64,000 bases of DNA from Haemophilus influenzae (lineage in GTDB: Bacteria > Pseudomonadota > Gammaproteobacteria > Enterobacterales > Pasteurellaceae). Positions 30,018 through 38,713 of this stretch are shown here, piece by piece. Each line of letters starts with the position of its first letter. The stretch's first letter is position 1. Both the position numbers and the translations under genes were made by a program. The stretch lies in contig NZ_LN831035.1 of the NCBI RefSeq assembly GCF_001457655.1, positions 496,001 to 560,000 of the forward strand, in the 5' to 3' direction. Below the pieces are notes generated by a model. The model was not told the origin of the DNA. It saw only the letters and a list, made by a program, of their open reading frames with translations, and did not search any database.

Positions 30018-31313
30018 TTAACGGTATTTATCTAAAAACTTGTAATACCGCACACCAATCTTTGTCGCAAGATCTTTGATAATTCGACCACCATAAACAG
30101 AAGGGACTTTCAGTCCTTCAAAAATAGATAAACGTTCATCGTCACCCAAAATCGCCTCCGCTACAATTCGCCCCGCAAGACCAGTCAAAGCAACACCGTG
30201 ACCAGAATAACCATGAGCAAAATAAATATGCGGAGAAATACGACCAAAATGTGGCGTTGAGTTTAAGGTCATATCAATCGGGCCAGCCCAGCCATAATCG
30301 ATTTTTACATTTTCAAGTTGCGGGAATACACACAACATATTTTTCCGCATAATCGCGACCATATCTTTTTCTGAGCTAGAATCACTACCAAAAAGCAAGC
30401 GATTGTCAGCACTTAAACGATAATAGTCTAATAATAAATTGTTATCACACACCGACATGCCATTATTAATGACAGAATCAGCAACCGCTTGGCTTAACGG
30501 CTCTGTGGCGATAATAAAACTTTCCACAGGTAATATTTTACGATTAATGCCGTGATGAATAGATTTCGGGAGCGCATCAATATAAGCATTGGTGGCTAAA
30601 ATAACGTCTTGAGAAATAACCGCACTTTTAGCTGTTTTAACCTCAATGCAACCATTTTTCTCAACCATATCCACGACAGGAGATTGTTCAAAAATCTGAA
30701 CACCCAGATCGACACAAGCTTTCGCTAAACCTAAGCAATAATTAAGTGGATGCAAATGCCCTGAATTACTATCAAATAGCCCCCCCACATAAATATCACT
30801 GCCTAAGTGCTGTTTTAATTTAGTTTTATCCCAAAGTTGCATATTCTGATAGCCAAAATTTTTATGACTTTCTTTTTCCATTTCAATTAAGTCATCCATT
30901 CGGCGTTCATTTAATGCTAATGTGGCATAGCCTTTTTTCCAGTCGCATTGAATGCTATATTTTTCAATACGTTCATCAATAATATCAATGGTCTCTAATG
31001 ACATATTCCAAAGTTTATGTGCTTTATCTTCGCCAACTTGTTTAACGTATTCATCAATGCCTTCTTCAAAGCCATTAATTGCCTGCCCACCACTGCGACC
31101 AGAAGCACCAAAGCCTACTCTTGCACCCTCTAAGACAATGACTTTTTTTCCTTTCTCCGCCAGTTCTAATGCTGCAGATAAACCAAAAAATCCAGCCCCG
31201 ATCACACATACATCAGCATGTTCAATTTGAGTGAGCGGCGGGAATTGAAAATCTTGGTTACGAGAGTCGAAATAATAAGAGCGAACGTGTTCTTGATAGG
31301 CAAAATTAAGCAT
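30018..31313 (-). CDS. FAD-dependent amine/amino-acid oxidoreductase (OrdL/PuuB-like)
   Basis: This is a 431-aa DAO-family flavoprotein. The N-terminal Rossmann motif VCVIGAGFFGLSAALELAEK is near residue 30, FGASGRSGGQAINGF near 60 and the C-terminal FAHGYSGHGVALTGLAGR near 370. All are typical of OrdL and gamma-glutamylputrescine oxidase (PuuB). The start at 31313 (MLNFAYQ) is chosen; the frame from 31406 begins with an unconserved 31-residue extension. It is divergent from a spermidine/putrescine-binding protein, which suggests a polyamine substrate, but the pathway's other genes are not here. Confidence 0.85.
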   Translation of the reverse strand: MLNFAYQEHVRSYYFDSRNQDFQFPPLTQIEHADVCVIGAGFFGLSAALELAEKGKKVIVLEGARVGFGASGRSGGQAINGFEEGIDEYVKQVGEDKAHKLWNMSLETIDIIDERIEKYSIQCDWKKGYATLALNERRMDDLIEMEKESHKNFGYQNMQLWDKTKLKQHLGSDIYVGGLFDSNSGHLHPLNYCLGLAKACVDLGVQIFEQSPVVDMVEKNGCIEVKTAKSAVISQDVILATNAYIDALPKSIHHGINRKILPVESFIIATEPLSQAVADSVINNGMSVCDNNLLLDYYRLSADNRLLFGSDSSSEKDMVAIMRKNMLCVFPQLENVKIDYGWAGPIDMTLNSTPHFGRISPHIYFAHGYSGHGVALTGLAGRIVAEAILGDDERLSIFEGLKVPSVYGGRIIKDLATKIGVRYYKFLDKYR

Positions 31314-31389
31314 AAAAAATCCCTTAGGAAAAAACTGGCAAAATCTTACCCCGAAAGGGAAATATGTCAAACCTTTTAGAAAAAATGCT

Positions 31390-31420
31390 ATACTGCGCGC
31401 ACGCAAAATTTGCGTGTTTT
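31390..31420 (+). promoter_or_regulatory. potD promoter -10 and attenuator-like hairpin
   Basis: TATACT at 31390-31395 is a likely -10. It is followed by the palindrome CACGCAAA-A-TTTGCGTG (31400-31416) and four T (31417-31420), before the TTG start at 31453. The stem plus T-run inside the leader could attenuate transcription. Confidence 0.4.
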
Positions 31421-31452
31421 ATGATGAACGATAACCCTCGGAGGTCAATAAA

Positions 31453-32505
31453 TTGAAAAAATTCTTTGCTCACTCACTCAAAAATCTTTTCCTTTCCACC
31501 ACCGCACTTTTTGCGGCTTCCGCTTTTGCCAATAACAAACTTTACGTCTATAACTGGACAGACTATGTGCCTTCTGATTTAGTCGCACAGTTCTCTAAAG
31601 AAACTGGCATCGAGGTAATTTATTCTACCTTTGAAAGTAACGAAGAAATGTATGCGAAACTTAAACTTACTCAGAATACTGGTTCTAGCTATGATTTGGT
31701 GTTTCCATCAAGTTACTACATAAATAAAATGATTAAGGAAAAGATGCTTCAACCGATTGATCAAAGTAAATTGACCAATATTCATCAAATCCCTAAACAT
31801 TTATTAAATAAAGAATTCGACCCAGAAAATAAATATTCATTACCTTACGTTTACGGCTTAACTGGTATTGAAGTTAATGCGGATGAGATTGATCCTAAAA
31901 CCATCACTAGCTGGGCGGATTTATGGAAACCTGAATTTAAAGGCAAAGTTCTCATGACCAGTGATGCGCGTGAAGTGTTCCACGTAGCATTATTACTGGA
32001 TGGTAAATCGCCAAATACCACCAATGAAGAAGACATCAAAACAGCTTATGAGCGTTTAGAAAAACTGTTACCAAATGTAGCGACTTTTAACTCTGATTCT
32101 CCTGAAGTCCCTTACGTACAAGGCGAAGTTGCAATTGGTATGATTTGGAATGGTTCAGCTTATTTAGCGCAGAAAGAAAATCAATCTCTTCAATTTGTGT
32201 ATCCAAAAGAAGGCGCAATTTTCTGGATGGATAATTATGCTATTCCGAATTCCGCTCAAAACGTGGAAGGGGCGTATAAGTTCATCGACTTTTTACTTCG
32301 CCCTGAAAATGCAAAAATTGTTATCGAACGCATGGGCTTTTCTATGCCAAATAATGGGGCGAAAACATTGCTAAGCGCGGAAGTTGCTAATGATCCAAAA
32401 TTATTTCCACCAGCGGAAGAAGTAGAAAAAGGAATTATGCAAGGCGATGTAGGAGAAGCTGTTGATATTTATGAAAAATATTGGAGTAAATTAAAAACTA
32501 ATTAG
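31453..32505 (+). CDS. potD: Spermidine/putrescine-binding periplasmic protein (PotD paralogue)
   Basis: This 350-aa periplasmic substrate-binding protein of the PotD/PotF family has a signal peptide (about residues 1-26, ending AASAFA). The mature start [20 protein letters not shown] is the standard PotD opening, and [11 protein letters not shown] near residue 234 and [13 protein letters not shown] near 258 are ligand-site segments. The start is TTG, with a GGAGG ribosome site 8 bases upstream. No permease or ATPase gene accompanies it, so it probably serves a PotABC importer encoded elsewhere; Rd has two potD genes. An uptake signal sits inside the signal-peptide codons. Confidence 0.93.
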   Translation: MKKFFAHSLKNLFLSTTALFAASAFANNKLYVYNWTDYVPSDLVAQFSKETGIEVIYSTFESNEEMYAKLKLTQNTGSSYDLVFPSSYYINKMIKEKMLQPIDQSKLTNIHQIPKHLLNKEFDPENKYSLPYVYGLTGIEVNADEIDPKTITSWADLWKPEFKGKVLMTSDAREVFHVALLLDGKSPNTTNEEDIKTAYERLEKLLPNVATFNSDSPEVPYVQGEVAIGMIWNGSAYLAQKENQSLQFVYPKEGAIFWMDNYAIPNSAQNVEGAYKFIDFLLRPENAKIVIERMGFSMPNNGAKTLLSAEVANDPKLFPPAEEVEKGIMQGDVGEAVDIYEKYWSKLKTN

Positions 32506-32525
32506 TTTCTCAATTTAGAAAACAA

Positions 32526-32555
32526 AAAAGTGCGGTAAAAATTTACCGCACTTTT
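32526..32555. terminator. Bidirectional terminator between potD and hslU (uptake-signal pair)
   Basis: AAAAGTGCGGTAAA and its exact inverse (32526-32539/32542-32555) surround AA, a 14-bp stem. Both arms hold perfect uptake signals, and T-rich tracts lie on each side for the two convergent genes. Confidence 0.9.
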
Positions 32556-32574
32556 ATATGTAAAATTTTTATCT

Positions 32575-33909
32575 TTAAAGAATAAAACGGCTCAAATCTT
32601 CATTTTCAACCACTTCGCCAAGTGCATCCGCAACATAAGCCGCATCAATATTGACCGTTTGACCATTCATATCGCTTGCGCTGAAAGAAATTTTATCCAT
32701 CAAACGTTCCATTACCGTATGTAAACGACGTGCACCGATATTTTCCGTTTTTTCATTCACTCGGAATGCAGCCTCAGCAATTTTCTTAACCGCCTCTGTT
32801 GTAAATTCAATATTCACCCCTTCTGTTGCCATCAAGGCTTTATATTGTTCGGTTAAAGAGGCGTGAGGTTCTGTTAAAATGCGCTCGAAATCCGCCGCAC
32901 TTAATGCGGTAAGTTCAACACGAATCGGCAAACGCCCTTGTAGTTCAGGGATTAAATCTGAAGGACGAGCAACTTGGAATGCACCAGATGCAATAAATAA
33001 GATATGATCAGTTTTAACCATTCCGTGCTTGGTGCTAACTGTCGAGCCTTCCACTAACGGAAGTAAATCACGTTGCACACCTTCACGCGATACATCAGCA
33101 CCACTGTATTCACCTTTCTTACAAATTTTGTCGATTTCATCGATAAAGACGATACCATTTTGTTCCACAGCATCAATGGCTTTTTGTTTAAGTTCTTCAG
33201 GGTTAATTAATTTCGCTGCTTCATCATCAATCAACGTTTTCAACGCATCTTTAATTTTCATTTTGCGTTTTTTCGTTTTGTCTGAACCCAAATTTTGGAA
33301 CAATGATTGCAGTTGATTTGTCATTTCTTCCATGCCTGGAGGAGCCATAATTTCAACCCCCATAGACACGCCAGCAGACACATCAATTTCGATTTCTTTA
33401 TCATCTAATTGACCTTCACGTAATTTTTTACGGAACGCTTGGCGAGTACTGCTGTGACTATCATGGTTTTCAACTTCGCCCCACTGATTTTTTGCTGGAG
33501 GAAGTAAAGCATCCAAAATACGCTCTTCAGCCGCGTCTTCAGCTCTTGCTCTGTTCTTCGCAATTTCTTGTTGGCGAACAAGTTTCATCGCACTATCCGT
33601 TAAATCACGAATAATGGAATCCACCTCTTTCCCCACGTAACCCACTTCGGTAAATTTCGTTGCTTCCACTTTGATAAATGGCGCATTAGCTAATTTTGCT
33701 AAACGGCGCGCAATTTCAGTTTTACCCACACCAGTTGGGCCAATCATCAGGATATTTTTTGGGGTTACTTCGTGACGCAGAGGTTCTTGAAGCTGCATAC
33801 GACGCCAACGGTTACGCAACGCAATCGCCACAGCACGTTTTGCATCGGCTTGACCAATAATATGTTGATCTAATTCAGAAACTATTTCGCGAGGAGTCAT
33901 TTCAGACAT
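32575..33909 (-). CDS. hslU: HslU, ATPase subunit of the HslVU protease
   Basis: HslU is the AAA+ unfoldase that feeds proteins to HslV. The 444-aa product has Walker A GPTGVGKT at residues 57-64, the pore loop GYVG near 90, Walker [11 protein letters not shown] near 250 and sensor [20 protein letters not shown] near 320. The C-terminus EDLSRFIL is the tail that inserts into HslV. The start at 33909 (MSEMTP) is the conserved one and lies 10 bases after hslV. The longer frame overlaps hslV. Confidence 0.98.
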   Translation of the reverse strand: MSEMTPREIVSELDQHIIGQADAKRAVAIALRNRWRRMQLQEPLRHEVTPKNILMIGPTGVGKTEIARRLAKLANAPFIKVEATKFTEVGYVGKEVDSIIRDLTDSAMKLVRQQEIAKNRARAEDAAEERILDALLPPAKNQWGEVENHDSHSSTRQAFRKKLREGQLDDKEIEIDVSAGVSMGVEIMAPPGMEEMTNQLQSLFQNLGSDKTKKRKMKIKDALKTLIDDEAAKLINPEELKQKAIDAVEQNGIVFIDEIDKICKKGEYSGADVSREGVQRDLLPLVEGSTVSTKHGMVKTDHILFIASGAFQVARPSDLIPELQGRLPIRVELTALSAADFERILTEPHASLTEQYKALMATEGVNIEFTTEAVKKIAEAAFRVNEKTENIGARRLHTVMERLMDKISFSASDMNGQTVNIDAAYVADALGEVVENEDLSRFIL

Positions 33910-33919
33910 AGCTTTTTCC

Positions 33920-34447
33920 TTAATTCGGTAATTCTTCAATAGTGAAATTGGTATTTGTGAACACGCAAACATCACCCGCAATTTTCAAAGATTTTTCAAC
34001 AATTTCACGAGCAGAAAGTTCGGTGTTTTCCACCAACGCACGTGCTGCAGACAACGCATAGTTACCACCCGATCCGATTGCTAAAATTTGATCTTCTTCG
34101 GGCTGAACCACATCGCCAATACCCGTGATGATTAAACTTTCTTTTTCATCCGCCACAATTAACATCGCTTCTAACTTACGAAGTGCACGATCTGTACGCC
34201 AATCTTTCGCTAATTCCACCGCACTTTTTAGCAAATGCCCTTGATGCATTTCAAGTTTACGTTCAAATAATTCAAAAAGTGTAAATGCATCTGCCGTTCC
34301 ACCCGCAAAACCAGCAAGTACCTTACCATTATATAAACGGCGTACTTTACGAGCATTACCTTTCATTACGGTATTGCCTAAAGAAACTTGTCCATCACCG
34401 CCTACGACGACTTGCCCATTGCGACGTACGCTTACAATCGTTGTCAT
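33920..34447 (-). CDS. hslV: HslV, peptidase subunit of the HslVU protease
   Basis: HslV is the proteasome-like threonine peptidase of the HslUV complex. The 175-aa product begins [11 protein letters not shown], so removal of Met exposes the catalytic Thr. [15 protein letters not shown] near residue 17, [11 protein letters not shown] near 48 and [16 protein letters not shown] near 122 are family hallmarks. It heads the hslVU operon behind a sigma-32 promoter. An uptake signal lies within it. Confidence 0.98.
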   Translation of the reverse strand: MTTIVSVRRNGQVVVGGDGQVSLGNTVMKGNARKVRRLYNGKVLAGFAGGTADAFTLFELFERKLEMHQGHLLKSAVELAKDWRTDRALRKLEAMLIVADEKESLIITGIGDVVQPEEDQILAIGSGGNYALSAARALVENTELSAREIVEKSLKIAGDVCVFTNTNFTIEELPN

Positions 34448-34482
34448 TGTTCTGTCCTTTATAAAGTGAAAAGTTGTTCGTT

Positions 34483-34510
34483 ATATGGCGACAAATTGAT
34501 TAAATTCAAG
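34483..34510 (-). promoter_or_regulatory. Sigma-32 heat-shock promoter of hslVU
   Basis: On the minus strand CTTGAA (34510-34505), 14 bases, CGCCATAT (34490-34483). This matches the sigma-32 consensus CTTGAA ... CCCCATnT with one mismatch. It lies 36 bases before the hslV start, and the lon promoter has the same 14-base spacing. Confidence 0.8.
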
Positions 34511-34556
34511 AGGGAAATTTATATTGTAGATTTATTCTTCACTCATAAATAAAAAA

Positions 34557-34572
34557 TGTGAAGTTGATCATA
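34557..34572. promoter_or_regulatory. Putative CRP site upstream of aphA
   Basis: TGTGA-N6-TCATA has one mismatch to the CRP consensus. It is centred about 70 bases before the predicted aphA start, a class I position. Confidence 0.5.
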
Positions 34573-34600
34573 TTTTGAGATGGCAAACGATTGCCAATTA

Positions 34601-34628
34601 TTGAATATAAGCTAAAAAAATGTATGAT
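34601..34628 (+). promoter_or_regulatory. Predicted aphA promoter
   Basis: TTGAAT (34601-34606) and TATGAT (34623-34628) are 16 bases apart, 38 bases before the ATG. Confidence 0.6.
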
Positions 34629-34666
34629 CTGAGCGGTTTTTAAATCAACGTTTGTGAGGAAAGGCA

Positions 34667-35374
34667 ATGAAAAACGGCATAAAATTATCTGTCATCGCAC
34701 TTTTAACTGCAGCTGCAGTTCCAGCGATGGCAGGCAAAACAGAACCTTATACTCAATCTGGCACTAATGCTCGTGAAATGTTACAAGAGCAAGCAATTCA
34801 TTGGATTAGTGTTGATCAAATCAAACAAAGTTTAGAAGGTAAAGCACCAATTAATGTAAGCTTTGATATTGATGATACCGTGCTTTTCAGTAGCCCTTGC
34901 TTTTACCACGGACAACAAAAATTCTCACCAGGTAAACACGATTATTTGAAAAACCAAGATTTCTGGAATGAAGTAAATGCAGGTTGCGATAAATATTCTA
35001 TTCCTAAACAAATTGCCATAGATTTAATTAATATGCACCAAGCACGTGGCGACCAAGTTTACTTTTTCACTGGCCGTACTGCTGGCAAAGTGGATGGTGT
35101 AACCCCAATTTTAGAAAAAACGTTCAATATTAAGAATATGCACCCAGTTGAATTTATGGGCAGCCGTGAACGTACAACAAAATATAACAAAACGCCTGCA
35201 ATCATTTCACATAAAGTGAGTATTCACTATGGCGACAGCGATGATGATGTACTAGCAGCTAAAGAAGCAGGTGTTCGTGGTATTCGTTTAATGCGTGCCG
35301 CAAACTCTACTTATCAACCAATGCCAACTTTAGGCGGCTATGGCGAAGAAGTGTTAATCAATTCAAGCTATTAA
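34667..35374 (+). CDS. aphA: Class B acid phosphatase AphA (periplasmic)
   Basis: AphA removes phosphate from nucleotides and other organic phosphates in the periplasm; in Haemophilus this could aid nucleoside or nicotinamide-precursor salvage. The 235-aa precursor has a signal peptide cut after AVPAMA (about residue 22). The DDDD-superfamily motif FDIDDTVLFSS puts the nucleophile at Asp67 and the acid at Asp69. The second motif HYGDSDDDVLAAKEAG near residue 185 completes the metal site. A GAGGAAAG ribosome site precedes the ATG. A decayed insertion element begins just downstream. Confidence 0.95.
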   Translation: MKNGIKLSVIALLTAAAVPAMAGKTEPYTQSGTNAREMLQEQAIHWISVDQIKQSLEGKAPINVSFDIDDTVLFSSPCFYHGQQKFSPGKHDYLKNQDFWNEVNAGCDKYSIPKQIAIDLINMHQARGDQVYFFTGRTAGKVDGVTPILEKTFNIKNMHPVEFMGSRERTTKYNKTPAIISHKVSIHYGDSDDDVLAAKEAGVRGIRLMRAANSTYQPMPTLGGYGEEVLINSSY

Positions 35375-35394
35375 TTGACCGCAAGTTGGGATTT

Positions 35395-36268
35395 ATCTTC
35401 CCCCAAAAAGTTAGATTGATTTAGTTCAAGGACTGAGTTCTGTCATTCACAGGGCTCAGCCCTTTTAGTTTCCCTGAATGTGATCATGGTTGTAATAATG
35501 AATATACTCATGAGTTGTTTTTTCAGTTGTTTGAACGTCTCAAATCGTTTGTCGTAATAACATTCAGTTTTTAATCGTCCAAAGAAGTTTTCCATCGCAT
35601 TGTTATCTAAATAATTTCCTTTCCTTGACATATTCTGCTGAATGCTATTCTCTCGTAAAATCGCCTGATAACCGACCATTTGATACAGCCAACCTTGGTC
35701 GGAATGTAAAATTGGGTTTTGCGTCTTCAAGTCTTTTTTGTTGGTTGAGTTCTTGCAACTTTTTTAGAATTGCGTTCTCCGCACGTAGTAAATTTTCCAA
35801 TTCTAGTTCTTCCCCTCATGTTTTCGGTTTAGGTGGCATCTTAGGGTATTTCGGTTTCATGATTGGACGACTTTTAGGTTTGAGGATTAAGCCGTTTATA
35901 CCTTGTTTTTCAAAGGCTTGCAGCCATTGATTAACAACGCCTGAATTGGTAATGCCAAAATGTAAATATGCGGCTTCTGCAGAAAATTGCCCATTTTTAA
36001 CCGCTTGTATTATGTTAAGTTTAAATTCAGGTAAGTAATTTTGCTTCTTACTAAGTACGGATAATCTATTGATTTAACTATGATTAATTGGTTAATCCAA
36101 CGTTTTAGTGTTATTTAGGCAAGTTGAAAATACCTGCGGGTAAGTGAACGATTTTTACCATTTTGAAGATCAAATTCGATGACTTGTTGTTTGAAAAGAG
36201 TGTTGTATTTGGTCATAAAAAATCTACACCTTAGTTGGTTATTTAGTCAATTTTTGGGGTGTAGATCA
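35395..36268 (-). mobile_element. Decayed, internally deleted IS3-family (IS150-like) element
   Basis: The terminal sequences CCCCAAAAAGTTAGA (near 35401) and, inverted at the other end, CACCCCAAAAATTGA (near 36262) match the usual ends of IS150-group elements. Inside are remnants of both transposase frames on the minus strand. The total of about 870 bases is shorter than a full element (about 1.2-1.4 kb) because most of the catalytic domain is missing. No uptake signal occurs between 34227 and 37202, fitting imported DNA. The exact ends are approximate, and I see no convincing target duplication. Confidence 0.8.
35443..36216 (-). pseudogene. IS3-family transposase remnant (orfA fused by deletion to the end of orfB)
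   Basis: The minus strand reads MTKYNTLFKQQVIEFDLQNG from 36216, a typical IS150-type OrfA start. It stops at an in-frame TAA after YFQLA, then shifts frame and resumes as NYLPEFKLNIIQAVKNGQFS and later MKPKYPKMPPKPKT, where a TGA interrupts. After an internal deletion it picks up OrfB as HSDQGWLYQM and MENFFGRLKTE, shifts frame again near YIHYYNHDHIQG, and ends. The first catalytic Asp region is missing. With at least two stops and three frameshifts it cannot make transposase. Confidence 0.88.
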
Positions 36269-36317
36269 TAAAATGCGTTTTTTACTACTAACTTTTTTAG
36301 GTTAATCAAGCGTCTTC

Positions 36318-36821
36318 CTATTTTAATAAGGAATTATCGAGTGACAAATCTTCATTTTTATTTACACCTATACCGCGTGCGATAACATTTTTGGCAATTT
36401 CGTGTGCATCTTCTAAGGAATGTTCCGTATAGCTTCCGCATTGATAGATATTTAATTCGGGAATAGAAGCTTGATCTTGTACACCTAAAACATCTTGCAT
36501 TGAAGCTAACCAAGCCTCAGACACTTCCTGTTCATTTGGTGTGCCAATCAAAGACATATAAAATCCCGTGCGACATCCCATCGGAGAAATATCAATAATT
36601 TCTATGCTATCGCCATTTAAATGATCGCGCATAAATCCAGCAAATAAATGTTCAAGTGTATGAATGCCTTTTGGGGAAAGAATTTCTTTGTTTGGAATAC
36701 AAAAACGTAAATCAAAAACAGTAATATTATCGCCTTTTGGCGTGCACATCGTTTTTGCAATGCGTACTGCAGGTGCGTTCATTTTTGTGTGATCCACTTT
36801 AAAACTATCAAGTAATGGCAT
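36318..36821 (-). CDS. luxS: S-ribosylhomocysteine lyase (autoinducer-2 synthase)
   Basis: LuxS splits S-ribosylhomocysteine to homocysteine and DPD, the precursor of the AI-2 signal, in the activated methyl cycle. The 167-aa product has the metal-binding HTLEH (His54, Glu57, His58) and Cys128 in [10 protein letters not shown], exactly the usual ligand numbering. [11 protein letters not shown] near residue 36 and [13 protein letters not shown] near 81 are also conserved. The gene is intact and stands 50 bases from the IS remnant. A good AAGGAAAA ribosome site precedes it. Confidence 0.98.
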   Translation of the reverse strand: MPLLDSFKVDHTKMNAPAVRIAKTMCTPKGDNITVFDLRFCIPNKEILSPKGIHTLEHLFAGFMRDHLNGDSIEIIDISPMGCRTGFYMSLIGTPNEQEVSEAWLASMQDVLGVQDQASIPELNIYQCGSYTEHSLEDAHEIAKNVIARGIGVNKNEDLSLDNSLLK

Positions 36822-36903
36822 AAATTTTCCTTATAAATCAGTTGGTTAAGAAATAATTGAATAAATATTTATTTTTTACAAATTTTAATGAACTTTATAG
36901 TAA

Positions 36904-36998
36904 GGTTCATTGTCTTATAGAACAAGCAACTTGCAGTTGTTTTAATAAAATTGGTTCCTTAGGTTATTTGCCCCACATTTATTGTGGGGTTTTTTCTT
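36904..36998 (+). ncRNA. Possible small RNA ending at an orphan terminator
   Basis: A strong plus-strand terminator, CCCCACA/TGTGGGG with six T (about 36971-36996), ends no visible plus-strand gene, since luxS and yqaA both run leftwards. Upstream, TATAGT near 36896 with TTTACA about 15 bases before it may be a weak promoter. A transcript would be about 95 nt. A 63-codon frame also crosses the region but has no clear ribosome site and no recognisable protein. This is inference from the terminator. Confidence 0.25.
36971..36997 (+). terminator. Orphan plus-strand intrinsic terminator
   Basis: CCCCACA-TTTAT-TGTGGGG followed by TTTTTTC. The T-run is only on the plus-strand side, so it does not serve the minus-strand yqaA well. 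Confidence 0.75.
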
Positions 36999-37005
36999 GC
37001 TCATT

Positions 37006-37479
37006 TTATAATAAGAATGGTGTACTCAAAAACAATAACGCAACATAACGAACCATTTTTCCCAGAAAGATAAAGAGACTACTCGTTACAAAATTTAATC
37101 TTAACCAACCAGCTATGGCACAAAATAAATCGCCAACTACAGGCAGCCAGCTCAAAAGTAAAACAATCGCCCCATAACGCCGTAGCTGATTTATTGCCCA
37201 TAAAGTGCGGTAATTTTTGGGATCGAATTTTGGCATCCATCGTCCAATTCCGTAAGTGGTTAAACTTCCTAAGCTATTTCCAGCGGTTGCAATCAATATT
37301 AGAGCTAATATATCTGCGTTAAATAAAGAACCTAACATTAATTTAGGTACAGCAAGCGCAACAAATATAACTTCTGAATTACCTGGTAATACTGTTGCAC
37401 TCAAAAACGCGCTGATAAACATAAAGCATAAGCTATTAGCCTGCCAAAAATCAGCACTAAAAAATGAAAAAATATCCAT
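37006..37479 (-). CDS. yqaA: YqaA-family membrane protein (DedA/VTT-like)
   Basis: This 157-aa membrane protein has four or five hydrophobic segments (about residues 14-33, 36-68, 103-122 and 128-155). TVLPGNSEVIFVALA near residue 30 and ATAGNSLGSLTTYGIGRWMP near 65 resemble the VTT/SNARE-associated DedA fold, here the short COG1238 form. Substrate is unknown; the wider superfamily includes lipid scramblases. The start overlaps the yqaB stop by one base (TAATG), so the two are translationally coupled. An uptake signal lies inside. Confidence 0.85.
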   Translation of the reverse strand: MDIFSFFSADFWQANSLCFMFISAFLSATVLPGNSEVIFVALAVPKLMLGSLFNADILALILIATAGNSLGSLTTYGIGRWMPKFDPKNYRTLWAINQLRRYGAIVLLLSWLPVVGDLFCAIAGWLRLNFVTSSLFIFLGKMVRYVALLFLSTPFLL

Positions 37480-38081
37480 TATCTTGGCGAAATAATTTCT
37501 CGTGTGCGAACATCAAACACATCCATTCCCGCACTTAATCCTGCTTGCACGCCTAAATCCGCATCTTCAAATACGATACAACGACTTGGATTTGCTTGAA
37601 TTAACTCCGCACAGCGTAAAAAAGTTTCTGGATGTGGTTTATGTTCTTTTACATCATCTGCACTGACAATGGCATTAAAGTAAGGTGCGATAGCCAGTTT
37701 ATCCATCAACATATCAATAATTTTACGGTGTGAGCCAGAACCTAAAGCAATCGGCTTTTTCTGATGGAAGGATTTAACAATTTCAAAGGTTGGCAATAAC
37801 TTTGATTGGGTCGGAATAAGTTGATAAGACAACTCACGTTTTGCAGCCAGCACATCCTCAATTCGATCTAGTGGCATATTCGCCGCTTTCATCATTTCCC
37901 CCGCGATAGTTCGAACCGTCGCCCCGCCGAAGTTATACATAATTTGAAAATCAAATTCATAGCCAAATTTCTTTCCCACCATTGTCCAAGCCTGCGCATG
38001 CACGGGCATTGTATCAATTAAAGTTCCATCCATATCAAAAATCAATCCTTCATATGGATTGAAGATCTCGTAATCTAACAT
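37479..38081 (-). CDS. yqaB: HAD-family sugar phosphatase (YqaB, fructose-1-phosphatase type)
   Basis: This 200-aa HAD subfamily hydrolase has motif I LIFDMDGTLIDT (nucleophile Asp and acid Asp near residues 16-18), motif II ALGSGSH near 113, a Lys in KEHKPHPETFL near 150 and motif IV CIVFEDADLGVQAG near 168. E. coli YqaB removes phosphate from fructose 1-phosphate and similar sugars and can suppress gamma-glutamylcysteine synthetase loss. The same role here is inferred from family. It forms an operon with yqaA. Confidence 0.88.
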   Translation of the reverse strand: MLDYEIFNPYEGLIFDMDGTLIDTMPVHAQAWTMVGKKFGYEFDFQIMYNFGGATVRTIAGEMMKAANMPLDRIEDVLAAKRELSYQLIPTQSKLLPTFEIVKSFHQKKPIALGSGSHRKIIDMLMDKLAIAPYFNAIVSADDVKEHKPHPETFLRCAELIQANPSRCIVFEDADLGVQAGLSAGMDVFDVRTREIISPR

Positions 38082-38196
38082 TTTTACATCCTTACAAATT
38101 TTTTTACCATTTTGCTACAAAACTGTGATCTATGCACTGTTTTATTTCAGTAAAGTGCGGTAAATTAGCGAACAAATTTTGAACTAACAAAAACAA

Positions 38197-38574
38197 ATGC
38201 GGTTATTTAAGCAACTAGAACGTTGGAAAACTCGCAGGCAAATAAATCAATCTATTATTGATGTGGTATTTCGTTTACGAGATCGATTAGCTCATTACTG
38301 GCAAGCTGATGTGAATACGCCTCAAGTGGATTTTATGCTGCTACACATTGCTTGCAGCTTAGGTCGGATAGAACGAGGAGGTTGTGTTTCTTCGCTTTAT
38401 TCAGAAATGCTCGAAGAAATGCAAAGTGCGGTCATTTTTCCACAAGTTTTAGCTATTCATCAAGATTTACTCAAGTTAATGCCATTTTCCATTCCTGAAG
38501 CAGAACAAACTTATTTTTTAGCGAACATTCATTCTTTGGTTCTTGAACAGAAGCAATTAAAGCCTTTGAAATGA
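38197..38574 (+). CDS. Small PRD-like protein of unknown function
   Basis: This 125-aa protein has no DNA-binding or PTS-transporter domain. The core, DFMLLHIACSLGRIERGG near residue 45 then FPQVLAIHQDLLKLMPFSIPEAEQTYFLANIHSL, looks like a single PTS-regulation (PRD)-type helical domain with spaced histidines and an Arg. The likeness is from pattern only. The gene is divergent from yqaB and lacks a clear ribosome site, so the start is tentative. Two uptake signals, one upstream and one inside, flank its start. Confidence 0.6.
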   Translation: MRLFKQLERWKTRRQINQSIIDVVFRLRDRLAHYWQADVNTPQVDFMLLHIACSLGRIERGGCVSSLYSEMLEEMQSAVIFPQVLAIHQDLLKLMPFSIPEAEQTYFLANIHSLVLEQKQLKPLK

Positions 38575-38713
38575 ATTATGCGGAGGTGCATTCAATTTAT
38601 GGTGTAAAACTGGACATTGATTCGGTAAATAATTCATCAAATTACTAAAAACATTAAGGAAATTTACCTCACTTTTAAGTAAAATAGCGTAATTTTTCAA
38701 AGAGATAATAAAT

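Noticed and set aside
35625..35930. 101-codon plus-strand frame across the IS remnant
   Set aside because: The minus strand carries clear though broken IS3 OrfA and OrfB sequence; the plus-strand frame is its antisense.
36857..37048. 63-codon plus-strand frame between luxS and yqaA
   Set aside because: It has no ribosome site, no recognisable domain and runs through a strong terminator stem and into the antisense end of yqaA.
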